Of a DNA stretch of 5,878 nucleotides, positions 5,094-5,878 are shown in pieces (the first letter of the stretch is position 1; each line of letters opens with the position of its first letter). The notes below the pieces were generated by a model. It worked only from the letters and a program-made list of their open reading frames with translations. It did not search any database and was not told the origin of the DNA. A program made the translations under genes and the position numbers. The DNA is from Acidobacteriaceae bacterium (GTDB lineage Bacteria; Acidobacteriota; Terriglobia; Terriglobales; SbA1): contig PLEA01000554.1 in NCBI GenBank assembly GCA_003136335.1, positions 12,381 through 18,258 of the forward strand, in the 5' to 3' direction.

Positions 5094-5129
5094 AAAAGGC
5101 CCTTTCGATGAGAAAGGGCCTTTTCTTTG
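5094..5129. terminator. Bidirectional intrinsic terminator between convergent genes
   Basis: AAAAGGCCCTTTC (5094-5106) and GAAAGGGCCTTTT (5112-5124) form a perfect 13-bp stem with loop GATGA. On the + strand TTTTCTTTG closes the small acidic gene. On the minus strand the same stem ends in TTTTAGTTTG and lies 25 bases past the stop of the oxidoreductase gene, so one element serves both. Confidence 0.92.
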
Positions 5130-5149
5130 TTATCGGTAGGCCAATTTTT

Positions 5150-5878
5150 CTAGCGTAACTCTTCCATTACAGCGTCCAGTACTTCCTTACCCGGACGAGT
5201 CATCGACTCGGGCAGCGTGGCCAGAGGCTGGTCCACGACATTGAGCATGTCGAGGAAATTTGGGGCCTCGGGATTTACATAGAACACGCCGGTCAGGACC
5301 TCGCCCTTGTCGTGGGCTTCGGTGAGGCGTGTAATGGCGCGAATCTTATCGGTCGGGTCGTAGTCTTCTTCCAGCTTGCGCAGATGCAGATGGGAGCCGT
5401 CGTGCATGGTGACTTCAACGGTTGAGCCAGGATCGTACTCGACGGCGATCTCCTCGAAGTGCGGTACGAAGCTCACCTCCTGCAAGGTCTCTTCGTGCTC
5501 CTTCACATACTTGTAGGACTTGGTCGAACCCTCGTGATCATTGAAGGTGACACAGGGCGAGACTACGTCGAGCATGACGGTGCCCTTGTGAGCGATCGCA
5601 GCCTTCAGCATGGCGCTCAACTGACGCTTGTCTCCCGAGAACGAGCGCCCGACTAATGTGGCACCAAGTTGAACGGCCAGAGCGCAGGTGTCGATTGGGG
5701 GCAGGTCGTTCACCACGCCGGTTTTGAGCTTCGAGCCCAAGTCGGCAGTAGCCGAGAACTGGCCTTTGGTCAGACCGTAAACTCCGTTGTCTTCGATGAT
5801 GTAGATGATGGGCAGATTGCGGCGCATCAGGTGGATGAACTGTCCGATGCCGATGGAGGCGGTGTCGCCATCGCCGCT
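5150..5878 (-). CDS. korB: 2-oxoacid:ferredoxin oxidoreductase beta subunit, 3' part
   Basis: The last 242 residues of the thiamine-diphosphate-binding beta subunit; the 5' end is beyond base 5878. The enzyme family oxidatively decarboxylates 2-oxoglutarate or pyruvate with CoA, passing electrons to ferredoxin, and is cytoplasmic. The reading frame continues above the internal ATG at 5827 to the window edge. There it shows the start of the thiamine-diphosphate/Mg motif, 'SGDGDTASIGIGQFIHLMRR', closed by 'EDNGVYGLTKGQ'. 'LGATLVGRSFSGD' and 'KGTVMLDVVSPCVTFND' follow, typical of the family. The C-terminal region of about 120 residues ('YKYVKEHEETL' to the end) matches the longer bacterial beta subunits. 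The alpha subunit is expected upstream, past 5878. Whether 2-oxoglutarate (KorB) or pyruvate is the substrate cannot be proved here; KorB is the more usual for this form. Confidence 0.9.
   Translation of the reverse strand, partial: SGDGDTASIGIGQFIHLMRRNLPIIYIIEDNGVYGLTKGQFSATADLGSKLKTGVVNDLPPIDTCALAVQLGATLVGRSFSGDKRQLSAMLKAAIAHKGTVMLDVVSPCVTFNDHEGSTKSYKYVKEHEETLQEVSFVPHFEEIAVEYDPGSTVEVTMHDGSHLHLRKLEEDYDPTDKIRAITRLTEAHDKGEVLTGVFYVNPEAPNFLDMLNVVDQPLATLPESMTRPGKEVLDAVMEELR

Noticed and set aside
1..5878. CRISPR array, insertion sequence, tRNA or rRNA
   Set aside because: No spaced direct repeats, no transposase frame or terminal inverted repeats, and no tRNA or rRNA signature was seen on either strand.

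Overview
The window is a Tol-Pal envelope locus followed by a short, gene-sparse accessory stretch and the end of a convergent metabolic gene. The organism looks like a soil-type Acidobacteriota (Terriglobia/Koribacter-like). That assignment is an inference from moderately high GC, the gene order, the style of the Pal and TolB proteins and the 2-oxoacid:ferredoxin oxidoreductase; no rRNA is present to confirm it.

Region 1 (1-4543, + strand) holds the Tol-Pal genes in order: the 3' part of an ExbD/TolR gene, a TonB/TolA-family energy transducer that overlaps it by 17 bases, TolB (periplasmic six-bladed propeller), Pal (outer-membrane lipoprotein with an OmpA-like peptidoglycan-binding domain) and CpoB/YbgF (coiled coil plus TPR). 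TolQ/ExbB would be expected just upstream of base 1. The inner-membrane TolQ-TolR motor uses the proton motive force to work TolA, which reaches across the periplasm to TolB and Pal. The system ties the outer membrane to peptidoglycan and is needed for envelope constriction at division; CpoB links it to cell-wall synthesis. The run is probably not one simple transcript. A plausible sigma70-type promoter lies just before tolB, and a strong intrinsic terminator lies between pal and cpoB.

Region 2 (4544-5093) at first looks almost empty. On the minus strand it holds an unlisted 59-residue gene (4591-4770) with a clear signal peptide and an extremely His/Arg/Lys-rich mature part without any acidic residue. 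Divergent from it, across an AT-rich 99-base gap, is a 66-residue acidic hydrophilic protein (4870-5070) with a good ribosome binding site. Neither has a function I recognise. These two are the best candidates for something undescribed here.

Region 3 (5094-5878) has a perfect 13-bp bidirectional terminator, then the minus-strand 3' part of the beta (thiamine-diphosphate-binding) subunit of a 2-oxoacid:ferredoxin oxidoreductase, whose start is outside the window.

The most notable features inside the known genes are an Ig-like domain between two polyproline linkers in Pal, an N-terminal FNRPG tandem repeat ahead of the TolB signal sequence, and an unusual tolB leader with a hairpin, a small upstream reading frame and no Shine-Dalgarno sequence at the likely start codon.
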